Source of the DNA: Phocaeicola sp.
GTDB taxonomy: Bacteria > Bacteroidota > Bacteroidia > Bacteroidales > Bacteroidaceae
Direction of reading: 5' to 3'
Assembly: GCA_029257865.1 (NCBI GenBank)
Contig: JARIAN010000126.1
Coordinates: 31,717 to 95,716, forward strand
DNA length: 64,000 bases
Translations under genes and position numbers: made by a program
The notes under the pieces: model-generated
Told to the model about the DNA's origin: nothing
What the model saw: only the letters and a program-made list of their open reading frames with translations
Database searches by the model: none
In this document: one piece after another, positions 36,262 through 45,298 of the stretch
How the letters are laid out: the number at the start of each line of letters is the position of its first letter
How positions within the stretch are numbered: position 1 is the first letter of the stretch

Positions 36262-37611
36262 TTAGCACATTTCGCGGCGAAGCATATCAAGACCTTCGCG
36301 TACGATACGCTGCAATTCCATTTTTGATGAGCAAACGAATTCGCACAATGCAAAATCTTCAGGAGCCACTTCATAGATACCCAAAGCTTCCATCTGGTCA
36401 ATATCACCGGCAATGATAGCCTTGATAAGATATTCCGGCATAATGTCCATCGGCAATACGCGGTCGTATTCGTTTGACATAATCATGTGACGTTCACCAC
36501 CTTTCACACGGGCATCCAAAGTGTATTCTTTCTTACCCATCAACCAGCTGAAATAAGAACGATTTACGCTGAAGTCATTGAAACGAGGCATAATCCATCC
36601 CAGCATTTCGTGTACATCACTTCCTTCTGGAATTACAGTCAACTGGCTGTGGAAAGCGCCCAAGAAACCGTGTGCAGGAATCTGCTTTCCGGTCAGCACA
36701 TTACCACTGATGTAGCGAAGCACCTTACCTTCATTCACGTTTCCGGCAAACACCTTAGTAAGCAATGCACCTACTTTCAATTTGCAATATGCAGCCTTCT
36801 TCACTTCAGAGCCTGTAACAGCTACAGTGCGAGTAAAGTCTACACGACCTGTATTGAACAGACGACCGATAAAGATTACGACCTGAGGGTCAATAGTCCA
36901 TACAGTTTCACCTTTGTTTACAGGAGCAAGATGATTAATCTGAACACCTACATTACCTGCCGGATGAGGACCGTCGAACACTGTCACCTCAACATTGCGA
37001 GCCTGAGTAAGTGCAGAAGCCTTTTGGTTCACGCTGATGTTCAAATAAGTCTTAGCAATCTTTGCCAACGCATCCAAACCGGTCTGGAAGTTAGCTTCCT
37101 CTCCCTTGAGAGCCACTTCGAACTCTGGAGCCAATGGGGCACTGTCGAATGCAGAAACGAAAATTGCTCGTGGAGCTACTTGAGGGTCAGCTACGACATC
37201 ATACGGACGCTGACGAACAAAAGCAAACAGACCTCCTTCCAACAAAGCTTCCTTTACCTGCTCTGCTGTCATTGAAGAAACGTTCTTCTTACCGAATTCC
37301 ACGAAATCCTGCTCTGCAGCAGCTTCTACGGTAATGCTCATGACTTTACGACGAGCGCCACGTTCCACACTGGTTACAACGCCACTTACCGGCGATACAA
37401 ATTTCACTTCAGGATGATTCTTGTCTACAAACAAGGGTCCTCCGGCCATTACATATTCCTGTTCTTTCACCACAACTTTAGGAGTCACACCTGTAAAGTC
37501 GTCTGGAATTAATGCATAAAATCCAGGTTCGTTTACAGACACAACTTCTGCAGCAGCTTTGCCTTTCAGGTTAATGTCAAGACCTTTACGTAATTTAATT
37601 AAATTAGCCAT
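36262..37611 (-). CDS. nqrA: Na+-translocating NADH:quinone reductase subunit A
   Basis: A 449-residue cytoplasmic subunit with the biotinyl-lipoyl-like N-terminal fold, starting MANLIKLRKGLDINLKGKA, and the typical C-terminus ('C-E-F-V-C-S-S-K-M-E-L-Q'). It is first of nqrABCDEF, all on the minus strand with gaps of 12-27 bases, so one transcript is expected. NQR couples NADH oxidation to Na+ export and is the main NADH dehydrogenase in many Bacteroides. A possible -7 element TAATTTTG lies 35 bases upstream. Confidence 0.97.
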   Translation of the reverse strand: MANLIKLRKGLDINLKGKAAAEVVSVNEPGFYALIPDDFTGVTPKVVVKEQEYVMAGGPLFVDKNHPEVKFVSPVSGVVTSVERGARRKVMSITVEAAAEQDFVEFGKKNVSSMTAEQVKEALLEGGLFAFVRQRPYDVVADPQVAPRAIFVSAFDSAPLAPEFEVALKGEEANFQTGLDALAKIAKTYLNISVNQKASALTQARNVEVTVFDGPHPAGNVGVQINHLAPVNKGETVWTIDPQVVIFIGRLFNTGRVDFTRTVAVTGSEVKKAAYCKLKVGALLTKVFAGNVNEGKVLRYISGNVLTGKQIPAHGFLGAFHSQLTVIPEGSDVHEMLGWIMPRFNDFSVNRSYFSWLMGKKEYTLDARVKGGERHMIMSNEYDRVLPMDIMPEYLIKAIIAGDIDQMEALGIYEVAPEDFALCEFVCSSKMELQRIVREGLDMLRREMC

Positions 37612-37645
37612 ATTGGGTTATAAAAATGGTATTTGATTTTGAGCG

Positions 37646-37653
37646 CAAAATTA
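37646..37653 (-). promoter_or_regulatory. Possible -7 element for the nqr operon
   Basis: TAATTTTG on the minus strand, 35 bases before the nqrA ATG, matches TAnnTTTG. No TTTG is found at the -33 distance. Confidence 0.35.
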
Positions 37654-38380
37654 AACAAAAAATAACTGAAAAAAGAATGTTTACCCACTTATTAGAGAAA
37701 AATTTCTTTATAAAAAGCATTTTTTATCATTTCATCTTAATTTTACTGTTCTTTCAACTCTCCAAATGCTCCAACTACTTCAGATAAACCTTCTCGGGGT
37801 ATCGACTTGAAACCATAAGATTGCCCCACCATTGCCTACACCTTATATTATATATCCCCCACCCGACCCTCCACACAACTAAGATTAAAAACGGCAATTT
37901 GTCAAAATGTATTTTTAAACCAACGAGATTTTAAAATTCCAGGCAATTGTTCACAATGGTTTTATTTTTTCAATTCTCAGAAGCTCATTTTAGCGCTAAT
38001 CACCTATTTAACAAACAGATACATCAACAAATCACATCCCGACTCTATCTCAATCTAGCAAATTTGAAGGCTTTTTACGCAGGTTTATTGCCAATCCGCC
38101 CAAAACATACGGACATTTCAGGGGAATCTTATCGGCATTTTAAGCAAAACGTTTCGACATTGTTAGAAAAATAATTAGAAGATTGAGAAAAAATGTCGAG
38201 ACGATCTCAGCATACAGGGCATATCAAACCCCTGCGATGAATATTTGCAGTATAAATATCCAATATTTCTTTCCAAAAGAGCGAGAAACAGAAATTTTGA
38301 TTTTACGGAAAAGTGGATTTTTAAATCTTTTTGCTACAAGAATACTTGCTGAAACATAAAACTGAATTTGCAAAATCATA
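37654..38380. other. Gene-free region upstream of nqr
   Basis: About 730 bases with no convincing gene; a 75-codon plus-strand frame at 37947-38174 lacks a plausible start site and any family likeness. It contains a small palindrome ATTGTTCACAAT (37946-37957) and a separated inverted repeat at 38150-38203. Confidence 0.5.
38150..38203. repeat. Separated inverted repeat upstream of nqr
   Basis: CGTTTCGACATT (38150-38161) and AATGTCGAGACG (38192-38203) are inverted copies with one mismatch, 30 bases apart. They could form an RNA stem or two operator half-sites. Confidence 0.4.
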
Positions 38381-38381
38381 T

Positions 38382-38414
38382 AAAAAAGAGGATACCTCAT
38401 AAGGCATCCTCTTT
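38382..38414 (-). terminator. Intrinsic terminator of the LacI-family gene
   Basis: A stem of about 14 pairs with one mismatch (38385-38398 with 38401-38414, arms AAAGAGGAT and ATCCTCTTT), tight loop, and T run on the minus strand, 41 bases after the stop. Confidence 0.85.
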
Positions 38415-38455
38415 ATTTTTACCATTTCACTCCCTATTCAAAGAACAAGCAACAC

Positions 38456-39538
38456 TTATTCCTCGTTGTTACTATGAGCATCTAAATAGAAATCAAGATT
38501 CTCCACAGTCAACAGGTTTATCGGCATATAATTATTTTCTTTCACCTTTTTCTTCAGCACCAGATGACGGCATAGACACTCCACACTATTATAACCCTGC
38601 AAAGTTGGCTGCTGAGCAATGATACATTCCACCGTACCTTGACGCATACATTCCACATTACGCTCCAAAAGGTCATATCCCATCAGACGGAAATCATCTC
38701 GGTCATGCTTCTGCATATACTCCCCTATCATATATACCTTTGAATTAAAGGCCACTCCACATCTCACGGAAGGGTGTTCTGCAAAAAAGGCATCAAGTAA
38801 TCTTTCCGTTTCATCCAACTGCTTGGCATAAAGGTTCATCTTCCACATCTTCACCCCCGGATGATTCTTGGACATATAGGAACAAAATCCCTCTTCACGT
38901 ATCAACTGCTGGTTTGAGCCCAAACGACCGGCGTTAATTAGTCGGAATATAACCAACTCCGTTTCACATCCTAACATCATCTTCATCATACGTGCAGCAA
39001 AGGCACCGCTACAAGATGCATTCTGTCCATAGAAGGCCAACGGGGTCAAACGAGGAATATTAAAATCAATAAACACATAAGGTAAATTTTTCTCCTTCAA
39101 ACCAGACACCAAAAATGCCGTTACTTCTTCTTGGGCAGGGGCCAGAATAAAGCCATCCGGTTCGGAATTAAGCAGACGTTCTCCAGCCATCATAAAAGAG
39201 CCAGACTCATACTGATCATAGTATTCCATCTTCAAGGAAATATTAAAATCAGAAAAAGCACGGACAGCCTGCTTCATACCAGCCACCACATACGCCCAAT
39301 AATCGGAAGGAGCATGCAACGGCAACAAACAAGCAAATACATACTTCTTATTAGAGGCAAGCACACTAGCATACATATTGGGTTCATAGTTCATCTGCTT
39401 CAAGGCATCTTCCACTTTTTTACGACTCTCCTCCGACACCCCACTTCTTCCATGAAGAACCCGGTCCACCGTCCCTACAGAAACGCCTGCCCGCTCTGCT
39501 ATATCCTTTATCCTAACCCTTTTTGATTGTTCATCCAT
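38456..39538 (-). CDS. LacI-family transcriptional regulator
   Basis: A 360-residue DNA-binding repressor or activator. The N-terminal helix-turn-helix is 'I-K-D-I-A-E-R-A-G-V-S-V-G-T-V-D-R-V-L-H-G-R' (residues 10-31), with the hinge helix to about 60. A periplasmic-binding-protein-like sugar sensor (65-350) follows. It is divergent from kdgK-kdgA, and a palindrome TTGTGTGCGTACACAA with a central CG, like LacI-family operators, overlaps the kdgK promoter. It therefore probably controls that operon in response to a sugar acid or its phosphate. The effector is inferred, not seen. Confidence 0.9.
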   Translation of the reverse strand: MDEQSKRVRIKDIAERAGVSVGTVDRVLHGRSGVSEESRKKVEDALKQMNYEPNMYASVLASNKKYVFACLLPLHAPSDYWAYVVAGMKQAVRAFSDFNISLKMEYYDQYESGSFMMAGERLLNSEPDGFILAPAQEEVTAFLVSGLKEKNLPYVFIDFNIPRLTPLAFYGQNASCSGAFAARMMKMMLGCETELVIFRLINAGRLGSNQQLIREEGFCSYMSKNHPGVKMWKMNLYAKQLDETERLLDAFFAEHPSVRCGVAFNSKVYMIGEYMQKHDRDDFRLMGYDLLERNVECMRQGTVECIIAQQPTLQGYNSVECLCRHLVLKKKVKENNYMPINLLTVENLDFYLDAHSNNEE

Positions 39539-39609
39539 ATCTTTTCACCTTATTATATTTGAAATTAATACCTTATCTCAAAAAAACGCGATACAAATAT
39601 ATAACTTTT

Positions 39610-39640
39610 TTTGGTAATTAAAAAATTAGTCGTACCTTTG
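39610..39640 (+). promoter_or_regulatory. Promoter of kdgK-kdgA
   Basis: TTTG (39610-39613), a 19-base spacer, then TACCTTTG (39633-39640): a perfect Bacteroides -33/-7 pair. The leader to the kdgK ATG is about 110 bases. Confidence 0.85.
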
Positions 39641-39653
39641 TGTGCGTACACAA
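39638..39653. promoter_or_regulatory. Probable LacI-family operator overlapping the kdgK promoter
   Basis: TTGTGTGCGTACACAA is a 16-base palindrome with one mismatched pair and a central CG. It begins inside the -7 element and covers the likely transcription start, where a bound repressor would block RNA polymerase. The flanks TACCT and AGGTA extend the symmetry. Confidence 0.65.
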
Positions 39654-39755
39654 GAGGTAAACATGCAAAAAACAAAATGAGAATATGTACTTCATTTCTT
39701 GTATTACACTTGGGTTATATCAAATTTATAAATGTTTATATTAAAACAAACAGCA

Positions 39756-40778
39756 ATGGGAAAAATTGTTACTCTCGGTGAAATCATGCTGAGATTGTCT
39801 ACTCCAGGCAACACTCGTTTTGTACAGTCAGACAACTTTGATGTAGTTTATGGTGGCGGTGAAGCTAATGTAGCTGTAAGTTGCGCTAACTACGGCCACG
39901 AAGCCTACTTCATAACCAAATTACCTAAACACGAAATCGGCCAGTCGGCTGTTAATGCGCTGCGCAAATACGGTGTAAAGACAGACTTCATTGCTCGCGG
40001 TGGCGACCGTGTAGGTATCTATTATTTGGAAACAGGTGCTTCTATGCGCCCAAGCAAAGTCATTTACGATCGTGCTCACTCTGCGATTGCAGAAGCTGAC
40101 CCATGCGATTTTGACTTTGATGCTATAATGGAAGGTGCTGATTGGTTTCACTGGTCGGGTATCACTCCAGCTATTTCAGACAAAGCTGCAGAACTTACTA
40201 AATTGGCTTGCGAAGCTGCAAAGCGTCATGGTGTAACTGTTTCTGTTGACTTGAACTTCCGCAAAAAACTGTGGACTAAAGAAAAAGCTCAGTCTATTAT
40301 GCGTCCTTTGATGCAGTATGTAGACGTTTGTATTGGTAATGAAGAAGATGCAGAACTTTGCCTTGGCTTCAAGCCAGATGCTGACGTAGAAGGCGGAAAG
40401 ACCGACGCAGAAGGCTACAAGGGCATCTTTACTGCCATGGCTAAAGAATTCGGATTCAAATACGTAATCTCAACTCTTCGCGAATCGTTCTCTGCTACAC
40501 ACAATGGTTGGAAAGCAATGATTTACAACGGTGAAGAATTCTATACTTCAAAACGTTATGATATCGACCCTATCATTGACCGTGTAGGTGGTGGCGACTC
40601 TTTCTCTGGTGGTATTATCCACGGATTACTTACTAAGCCTAACCAGGGGGAAGCTTTGGAATTTGCAGTTGCTGCATCGGCATTGAAACACACTATCAAC
40701 GGAGACTTCAACTTGGTTTCTGCAGAAGAAGTGGAAGCTTTGGCTGGCGGCGATGCAAGCGGACGTGTTCAGAGATAA
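39756..40778 (+). CDS. kdgK: PfkB-family sugar kinase, probable 2-keto-3-deoxygluconate kinase
   Basis: A 340-residue ribokinase-type enzyme starting MGKIVTLGEIMLRLSTPGNT; ATG at 39756 is chosen because the eight extra residues of the longer frame are not family-like. It has the substrate segment 'G-G-G-E-A-N-V-A-V', and the ATP/catalytic motif 'D-R-V-G-G-G-D-S-F-S-G-G' near 285-296 (GGGD in place of GAGD). It probably phosphorylates KDG to KDPG, the substrate of the aldolase encoded 36 bases downstream. This is the last stage of uronate breakdown from pectin, alginate or glycosaminoglycans. Confidence 0.88.
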   Translation: MGKIVTLGEIMLRLSTPGNTRFVQSDNFDVVYGGGEANVAVSCANYGHEAYFITKLPKHEIGQSAVNALRKYGVKTDFIARGGDRVGIYYLETGASMRPSKVIYDRAHSAIAEADPCDFDFDAIMEGADWFHWSGITPAISDKAAELTKLACEAAKRHGVTVSVDLNFRKKLWTKEKAQSIMRPLMQYVDVCIGNEEDAELCLGFKPDADVEGGKTDAEGYKGIFTAMAKEFGFKYVISTLRESFSATHNGWKAMIYNGEEFYTSKRYDIDPIIDRVGGGDSFSGGIIHGLLTKPNQGEALEFAVAASALKHTINGDFNLVSAEEVEALAGGDASGRVQR

Positions 40779-40814
40779 TTTTCAGATTACAAAAACTAAA
40801 AGGTTTATAAGAAA

Positions 40815-41483
40815 ATGGCTAAATTCGATAAAATTGCAGTTCTCAACAAAATCGGTTCTACCGGTATGGTTCCTGTATTCTACAATAAAGATGTAGAAGT
40901 TGCTAAAAAAGTGGTTAAAGCATGTTATGACGGTGGTGTTCGTGCATTTGAATTCACTAACCGTGGCGACTTTGCACACGAAGTTTTTGCTGAAGTAGTA
41001 AAATATGCTGCAAAAGAATGTCCAGAGCTTGCATTAGGTGTAGGCTCTATTGTAGACGCCCCTACTGCTGCCCTCTATATTCAGTTGGGAGCTAACTTCA
41101 TTGTCGGCCCATTGTTCAACCCTGAAATCGCCAAGGTTTGCAACCGCCGTCTGGTTCCTTATACTCCAGGATGCGGAAGCGTATCAGAAGTTGGCTTCGC
41201 ACAAGAAATGGGATGCGACCTCTGCAAGATTTTCCCTGGTGATGTACTGGGCACTAAGCTTGTAAAAGGTCTGTTGGCTCCAATGCCTTGGTCTAAGTTG
41301 ATGGTTACAGGAGGTGTAGAACCAACTCAGGAGAACTTGACATCTTGGATTAAGGCAGGTGTATTCTGCGTAGGTATGGGCTCTAAATTGTTCCCTTCAG
41401 ACAAGGTCGCAGCAGAAGACTGGACTTATGTTACTGAAAAATGTAAAGAGGCCTTAGCTTATATTGCCGAAGCACGTAAATAA
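40815..41483 (+). CDS. kdgA: KDPG / 4-hydroxy-2-oxoglutarate aldolase
   Basis: A 222-residue class I aldolase of the Eda family. It cleaves KDPG to pyruvate and glyceraldehyde 3-phosphate. Active-site residues visible are Glu and Arg in 'F-E-F-T-N-R-G-D' near 42-49, and the Schiff-base Lys in 'D-L-C-K-I-F-P-G-D' near 138. 'V-T-G-G-V-E-P-T' binds phosphate. It is co-transcribed with kdgK (36-base gap) and followed by a clear terminator. Confidence 0.93.
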   Translation: MAKFDKIAVLNKIGSTGMVPVFYNKDVEVAKKVVKACYDGGVRAFEFTNRGDFAHEVFAEVVKYAAKECPELALGVGSIVDAPTAALYIQLGANFIVGPLFNPEIAKVCNRRLVPYTPGCGSVSEVGFAQEMGCDLCKIFPGDVLGTKLVKGLLAPMPWSKLMVTGGVEPTQENLTSWIKAGVFCVGMGSKLFPSDKVAAEDWTYVTEKCKEALAYIAEARK

Positions 41484-41519
41484 TAAACAAGTTCATTTTG
41501 TTTAAAGGTGTATAAAGAA

Positions 41520-41565
41520 AAAGCATCATCCTACTCTCTTTAGGGCAGATGATGCTTTTATTTCA
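41520..41565 (+). terminator. Intrinsic terminator of kdgK-kdgA
   Basis: An 11-base-pair stem AAAGCATCATC (41520-41530) with GATGATGCTTT (41548-41558), then TTATTTC. It is 37 bases after the kdgA stop. Confidence 0.82.
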
Positions 41566-41576
41566 TAAACATTTAG

Positions 41577-41584
41577 TATCTTTG
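41577..41584 (+). promoter_or_regulatory. -7 element of the DUF2721 gene
   Basis: TATCTTTG 29 bases before the ATG at 41613, with only a weak T-rich -33 region. Confidence 0.45.
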
Positions 41585-41612
41585 CAGCTATATCCAAAAG
41601 ACATATAAATAT

Positions 41613-42005
41613 ATGAATGAACTTACACTTACCACACCAACCTTACTATTCTCAGCTGTATCACTGATTTTATTGGCTTATACTAATCGTTTCCTTTCTT
41701 ACGCACAACTCGTTCGCACACTAAAAGAACAATACATCAAACAACATTCCGAAGTGACAGTTGCGCAAATCAACAACCTCCGCAAAAGACTTTACCTGAC
41801 TCGTAGCATGCAAATTCTAGGAATATCCAGTCTGTTCTTCTGCGTCATTACAATGTTTCTCATCTACATTGGTCTGCACCACCTATCTTGCTACATATTC
41901 GGACTGGCAATGCTGCTGCTGATTGCCTCTTTGGGCGTTTCTATTTGGGAAATTCAAATTTCAGTAAAAGCCCTCGACATCCATCTGAAGGACATGGAAA
42001 AATAA
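41613..42005 (+). CDS. DUF2721 membrane protein
   Basis: A 130-residue protein with three membrane helices (about 9-27, 68-88, 91-112) and the family feature 'L-L-F-S-A-V-S-L-I-L-L-A-Y-T-N-R-F' near the start plus 'I-N-N-L-R-K-R-L-Y-L-T-R' in the loop. The function of DUF2721 is unknown. It is a single-gene unit between terminators. Confidence 0.75.
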   Translation: MNELTLTTPTLLFSAVSLILLAYTNRFLSYAQLVRTLKEQYIKQHSEVTVAQINNLRKRLYLTRSMQILGISSLFFCVITMFLIYIGLHHLSCYIFGLAMLLLIASLGVSIWEIQISVKALDIHLKDMEK

Positions 42006-42018
42006 TCTCTTCACATAA

Positions 42019-42101
42019 AAAAGCATCTATATCCATCACGTTCCCGCCAATGCCATCAAGCTGATGGCATAATGACGAATAAGATTGATACAGATGCTTT
42101 T
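42019..42101. terminator. Two-part hairpin between converging genes
   Basis: The outer arms AAAAGCATCTATATC (42019-42033) and GATACAGATGCTTTT (42087-42101) pair with one mismatch. An inner stem, TGCCATCA/TGATGGCA (42051-42069), sits between them. T runs exist on both outer sides, so it can serve both genes. Confidence 0.7.
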
Positions 42102-42119
42102 CTTCTTCAGGAAATTACT

Positions 42120-42620
42120 CTAGCGGATTAAGCCAACCAACAGACCGCTTACTTCTTCTAAGTATTTTTGATCTATTTCATCAAAGGTATTCAACTTGTC
42201 ACTATCTATATCCAATACCCCCAACACATTGCCATCTTTACAAATAGGAACTACAATTTCCGAACGCGACAAAGAGCTGCAAGCTATATGCCCGGGAAAC
42301 AAATCTACATCGGGTACTACTTGAGTCTTCATTTGCGCCCAAGCAGTTCCACACACCCCTCGTCCTTTACGAATTCTAAAGCAAGCCACATTCCCTTGAA
42401 AAGGTCCCAAAAACAATTCATTGCTTTCTGTTCCACTATCTTTCACCAAATAAAAGCCTACCCAAAAGAAGCCAAAAGCCTCCTTCAAGGCAGCAGATGT
42501 GTTCGCTAATATACTAATCCAATCCGACTCACCTTCCAACAAGGTCCGTAACTGAGGTACAAACAATTGGTAACGCGCCTCTTTATCGATTTTTTCGTCT
42601 TGCACAAATGACTGTTCCAT
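42120..42620 (-). CDS. Free methionine-(R)-sulfoxide reductase (GAF domain)
   Basis: A 166-residue GAF-fold enzyme of the fRMsr (MsrC) family, which reduces free Met-R-sulfoxide. The three catalytic and resolving cysteines are all present: Cys80 ('N-V-A-C'), Cys90 ('G-V-C-G-T-A') and Cys114 ('H-I-A-C-S'), with 'P-D-V-D-L-F-P-G-H' between the last two. Electrons normally come from thioredoxin. It is a single-gene unit. Confidence 0.92.
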   Translation of the reverse strand: MEQSFVQDEKIDKEARYQLFVPQLRTLLEGESDWISILANTSAALKEAFGFFWVGFYLVKDSGTESNELFLGPFQGNVACFRIRKGRGVCGTAWAQMKTQVVPDVDLFPGHIACSSLSRSEIVVPICKDGNVLGVLDIDSDKLNTFDEIDQKYLEEVSGLLVGLIR

Positions 42621-42640
42621 ATCAACTTATTACTTGTTCA

Positions 42641-42707
42641 ATAAAAAATTGTATCGATTCATCAGAACAGCCTTTTTCCTTGCTTTCCTGAAAAACCGAT
42701 ACAATTT
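42641..42707 (-). terminator. Probable terminator of the nfeD-floA-phosphorylase unit
   Basis: Stem AAATTGTATCG (42646-42656) with CGATACAATTT (42697-42707), long loop of 40 bases, T run on the minus strand at 42641-42648. It is 16 bases after the phosphorylase stop. Confidence 0.65.
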
Positions 42708-42723
42708 ATTTAAAATTATCCAT

Positions 42724-43608
42724 TTAAATTCTGTCAAGAACGACCTTTATCAAATCATCTATTTGATTTGCATAACCCGTATTGGCCTCTTTCGCCACAC
42801 GATTGGCTATAACCATACATACGGTGGTAGCCTTATGCCCCATTAACTTGGCCAAGCCTGCCAATGCAGAACTTTCCATTTCAAAGTTAGTAATCCGATG
42901 ACCTTGATATTCAAAACTCTCAATCTTTTCATTCTGATGAGGATCTGCCAAAGGAATTCTTAAGCGACGACCTTGCGGTCCAAAGAATCCTCCACAAGCC
43001 ACAGTTACACCACGCACCATATCTTGCTGCGCAATACGGTCAACCATTTCCTTGTCTGCATCAATCACATAAGGAGCAGGTGCACACATATTACCACTCC
43101 AGCCCAAATGATTCAGCAAAGCGCGTTCCATGGGCAAATCGCACACAGCATTACGCCCTTCATAAAAATTCAACAAGCCATCAAAGCCCACTGATTTTTC
43201 TGAACAAACAAAGGTCCCGACAGGGGTATAAGGCTGCAATCCACCACAGGTACCAATGCGAACCACCTCCAACTGTACAGGTTCATCCTTCTCCATACGG
43301 GTGACAAAATCAATATTGGCCAATGCATCCAATTCATTCATTACAATATCAATATTATCACAACCGATACCAGTAGAAGTTACCGTAATTCGTTTTCCTT
43401 TATATACCCCCGTCACAGTCTTGAACTCACGGCTAGCCACCTCACACTCTTTCGATTCAAAGTGAGAAGCCACCAAGGCTACTCTACCAGGGTCACCTAC
43501 CAAAATAACTTTAGATGCCAGGTGCTCCGGTTTTACATGCAGATGAAAAACAGAACCATCTGCATTAATAATCAATTCCGATGAAGGGAAGTATCTTTTT
43601 TCTTTCAT
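42724..43608 (-). CDS. Nucleoside phosphorylase, uridine-phosphorylase type
   Basis: A 294-residue PNP/UDP family enzyme. ATG at 43608 (MKEKRYFPSSELI) is preferred to a GTG two codons earlier. Phosphate and ribose sites are seen in 'V-G-D-P-G-R-V-A-L-V', 'G-T-C-G-G-L-Q' and the ribose-binding 'N-F-E-M-E-S-S-A-L-A-G' near 225-235. It splits uridine or a similar nucleoside with phosphate to base and ribose 1-phosphate. It lies 18 bases downstream of floA, as the last gene of the unit. Confidence 0.88.
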   Translation of the reverse strand: MKEKRYFPSSELIINADGSVFHLHVKPEHLASKVILVGDPGRVALVASHFESKECEVASREFKTVTGVYKGKRITVTSTGIGCDNIDIVMNELDALANIDFVTRMEKDEPVQLEVVRIGTCGGLQPYTPVGTFVCSEKSVGFDGLLNFYEGRNAVCDLPMERALLNHLGWSGNMCAPAPYVIDADKEMVDRIAQQDMVRGVTVACGGFFGPQGRRLRIPLADPHQNEKIESFEYQGHRITNFEMESSALAGLAKLMGHKATTVCMVIANRVAKEANTGYANQIDDLIKVVLDRI

Positions 43609-43626
43609 AACCACTTCTTATTTATA

Positions 43627-44628
43627 TCATTTACTAATAGGTTCATTACCAGCTACAGCCGCATCCGGTTTGGCAATGCTGGTACGCATATCTGTATCGG
43701 CTTGAATATTTCTCATCCGATAGTAATCCATCACGCCCAAATTTCCATTTCTAAATGCCTCTGCCATAGCCTTTGGCACTTCTGCTTCAGCCTGTATTAC
43801 ATTTGCTCGAGCTTCTTCAGCCTTAGCCTTAATTTCCTGTCCCAAAGCAACAGCCATAGCTCTACGCTCTTCCGCTTTGGCCTGTGCGATGTTCTTGTCG
43901 GCATTAGCCTGGTCTATCTGCAAAGAAGCACCAATGTTTCTACCTATATCAATATCTGCAATATCAATAGACAAGATTTCGAAAGCAGTCCCTGCATCCA
44001 ATCCCTTGCGCAATACCAATTTAGAGATGGAATCCGGATTTTCCAAAACTGATTTATGATTTTCAGAAGAGCCGATGGAGGAAACAATACCTTCACCTAC
44101 ACGTGCCAACACTGTATCTTCTCCTGCACCACCCACCAACTGGCGAATATTGGCACGAACCGTTACACGCGCCTTGGCTATCAGCTGAATACCATCCTTC
44201 GCTACCGCTGTTACAGGAGGAGTATCAATTACTTTGGGATTAACAGACATCTGTACCGCTTCAAATACGTCACGGCCAGCAAGGTCAATTCCTGTAGCCA
44301 TCTGAAACGAAAGTTCAATATTGGCTTTGGATGCAGATACCAAAGCATGAACAACTTTTTCCACATGACCTCCCGCCATATAATGCGCTTCCAGTTCATC
44401 ACGAGTAATCGTGCTCAGCCCTGCTTTATGAGCTTCAATCATTGCCGGAACAATCGTATATGGAGGAACATTTCGGATACGCATCAGAAACAATTGAACC
44501 AATGATATACGCACCCCTGAAACTTTAGCTGAAAGCCAAAGGAAAAAAGGTACATAATGAAAGAACACAAACAGCAGCAAAATACTACCTGCCACTACCA
44601 CAAAGGGGAATACATTTACTTCATTCAT
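43627..44628 (-). CDS. floA: Flotillin-like protein
   Basis: A 333-residue membrane-scaffold protein. It has one N-terminal membrane segment (about 5-30), then an SPFH/flotillin-like domain ('[12 protein letters not shown]' type segments with '[13 protein letters not shown]'). A Glu/Ala-rich coiled coil ('[12 protein letters not shown]') and '[14 protein letters not shown]' near the end are both typical of FloA/YqfA. It organises lipid and protein domains in the membrane. It lies 28 bases downstream of its usual partner nfeD. Confidence 0.92.
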   Translation of the reverse strand: MNEVNVFPFVVVAGSILLLFVFFHYVPFFLWLSAKVSGVRISLVQLFLMRIRNVPPYTIVPAMIEAHKAGLSTITRDELEAHYMAGGHVEKVVHALVSASKANIELSFQMATGIDLAGRDVFEAVQMSVNPKVIDTPPVTAVAKDGIQLIAKARVTVRANIRQLVGGAGEDTVLARVGEGIVSSIGSSENHKSVLENPDSISKLVLRKGLDAGTAFEILSIDIADIDIGRNIGASLQIDQANADKNIAQAKAEERRAMAVALGQEIKAKAEEARANVIQAEAEVPKAMAEAFRNGNLGVMDYYRMRNIQADTDMRTSIAKPDAAVAGNEPISK

Positions 44629-44656
44629 AGTGTATTATTTAAACATTAACAAACAA

Positions 44657-45130
44657 TTAACTTTGACCAACCGCCCGTACAAAGATGCCACGGTCATTCA
44701 CCCGAATCACTTCTATCGGTGTATTTTCTTCGATGAATCCACTTGCCGACTGAGCCTCAACGATATGTCCGTCTATTTCCACATTACCAATCAATGCCAA
44801 ACGAGTTATGCTACAACCTCTACAGCCGACCTTCACTTCACAATTCTGCAACGGATCATAACGATAATCCAAGCTTTTCTTTAAGGTCAACTTGTCCATT
44901 GTCTTTGATTTCATGAACCATAGAGTAAGGCCAATAATACCAAGCAAAGATATACCTAACACTAAAAAGCCGGTCATCATACCCATTTCCACAAAGGCAT
45001 AATATACCGTTCCCAGCAAAACAATCCCTGCTCCTATGCCAGCCAAACTAATTCCAGGTGCCACAAATATTTCTACAGCAAACAAGAACAAACCTATAAG
45101 GACCAATAAAAAAACAATTACAAATTCCAT
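44657..45130 (-). CDS. NfeD-family membrane protein
   Basis: A 157-residue protein with hydrophobic helices (about 3-20, 25-47, 50-72) and a C-terminal OB-fold (NfeD/ClpP-like C domain: 'D-G-H-I-V-E-A-Q-S-A-S-G-F-I' and 'I-E-V-I-R-V-N-D-R-G-I-F-V'). It lacks the protease domain of long NfeD. Short NfeD proteins pair with flotillins, as here with floA immediately downstream. Confidence 0.88.
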   Translation of the reverse strand: MEFVIVFLLVLIGLFLFAVEIFVAPGISLAGIGAGIVLLGTVYYAFVEMGMMTGFLVLGISLLGIIGLTLWFMKSKTMDKLTLKKSLDYRYDPLQNCEVKVGCRGCSITRLALIGNVEIDGHIVEAQSASGFIEENTPIEVIRVNDRGIFVRAVGQS

Positions 45131-45213
45131 ATATATTCGTTTTAAATATGTAGAATCATCTATACTCTAATCACAAATATATATAATCTGTCTGAATAAT
45201 CAAAGTGTGGATG

Positions 45214-45268
45214 TAGAAAAAAGAGAATCTTCCTGCAGGATTTTATCCGAACAAAAGGATTCTCTTTT
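45214..45268 (-). terminator. Probable terminator of the NigD-like gene
   Basis: Stem AAAAGAGAATC (45219-45229) with GATTCTCTTTT (45258-45268), loop of 28 bases, T-rich on the minus-strand side. Confidence 0.6.
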
Positions 45269-45298
45269 ATCATACTACTCCAAAAGGAGGTATTATTT

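Noticed and set aside
36487-37275. A 262-codon plus-strand open frame
   Set aside because: Antisense shadow of nqrA; composition is Thr/His/Ser/Phe-rich and unlike a real protein.
37947-38174. A 75-codon frame in the nqr upstream region
   Set aside because: No plausible promoter or family likeness, and the composition is random-like; not called as a gene.
40782-40979. A 65-codon minus-strand frame overlapping the kdgA start
   Set aside because: Antisense to kdgA, with a Phe/Asn/Thr-rich composition.
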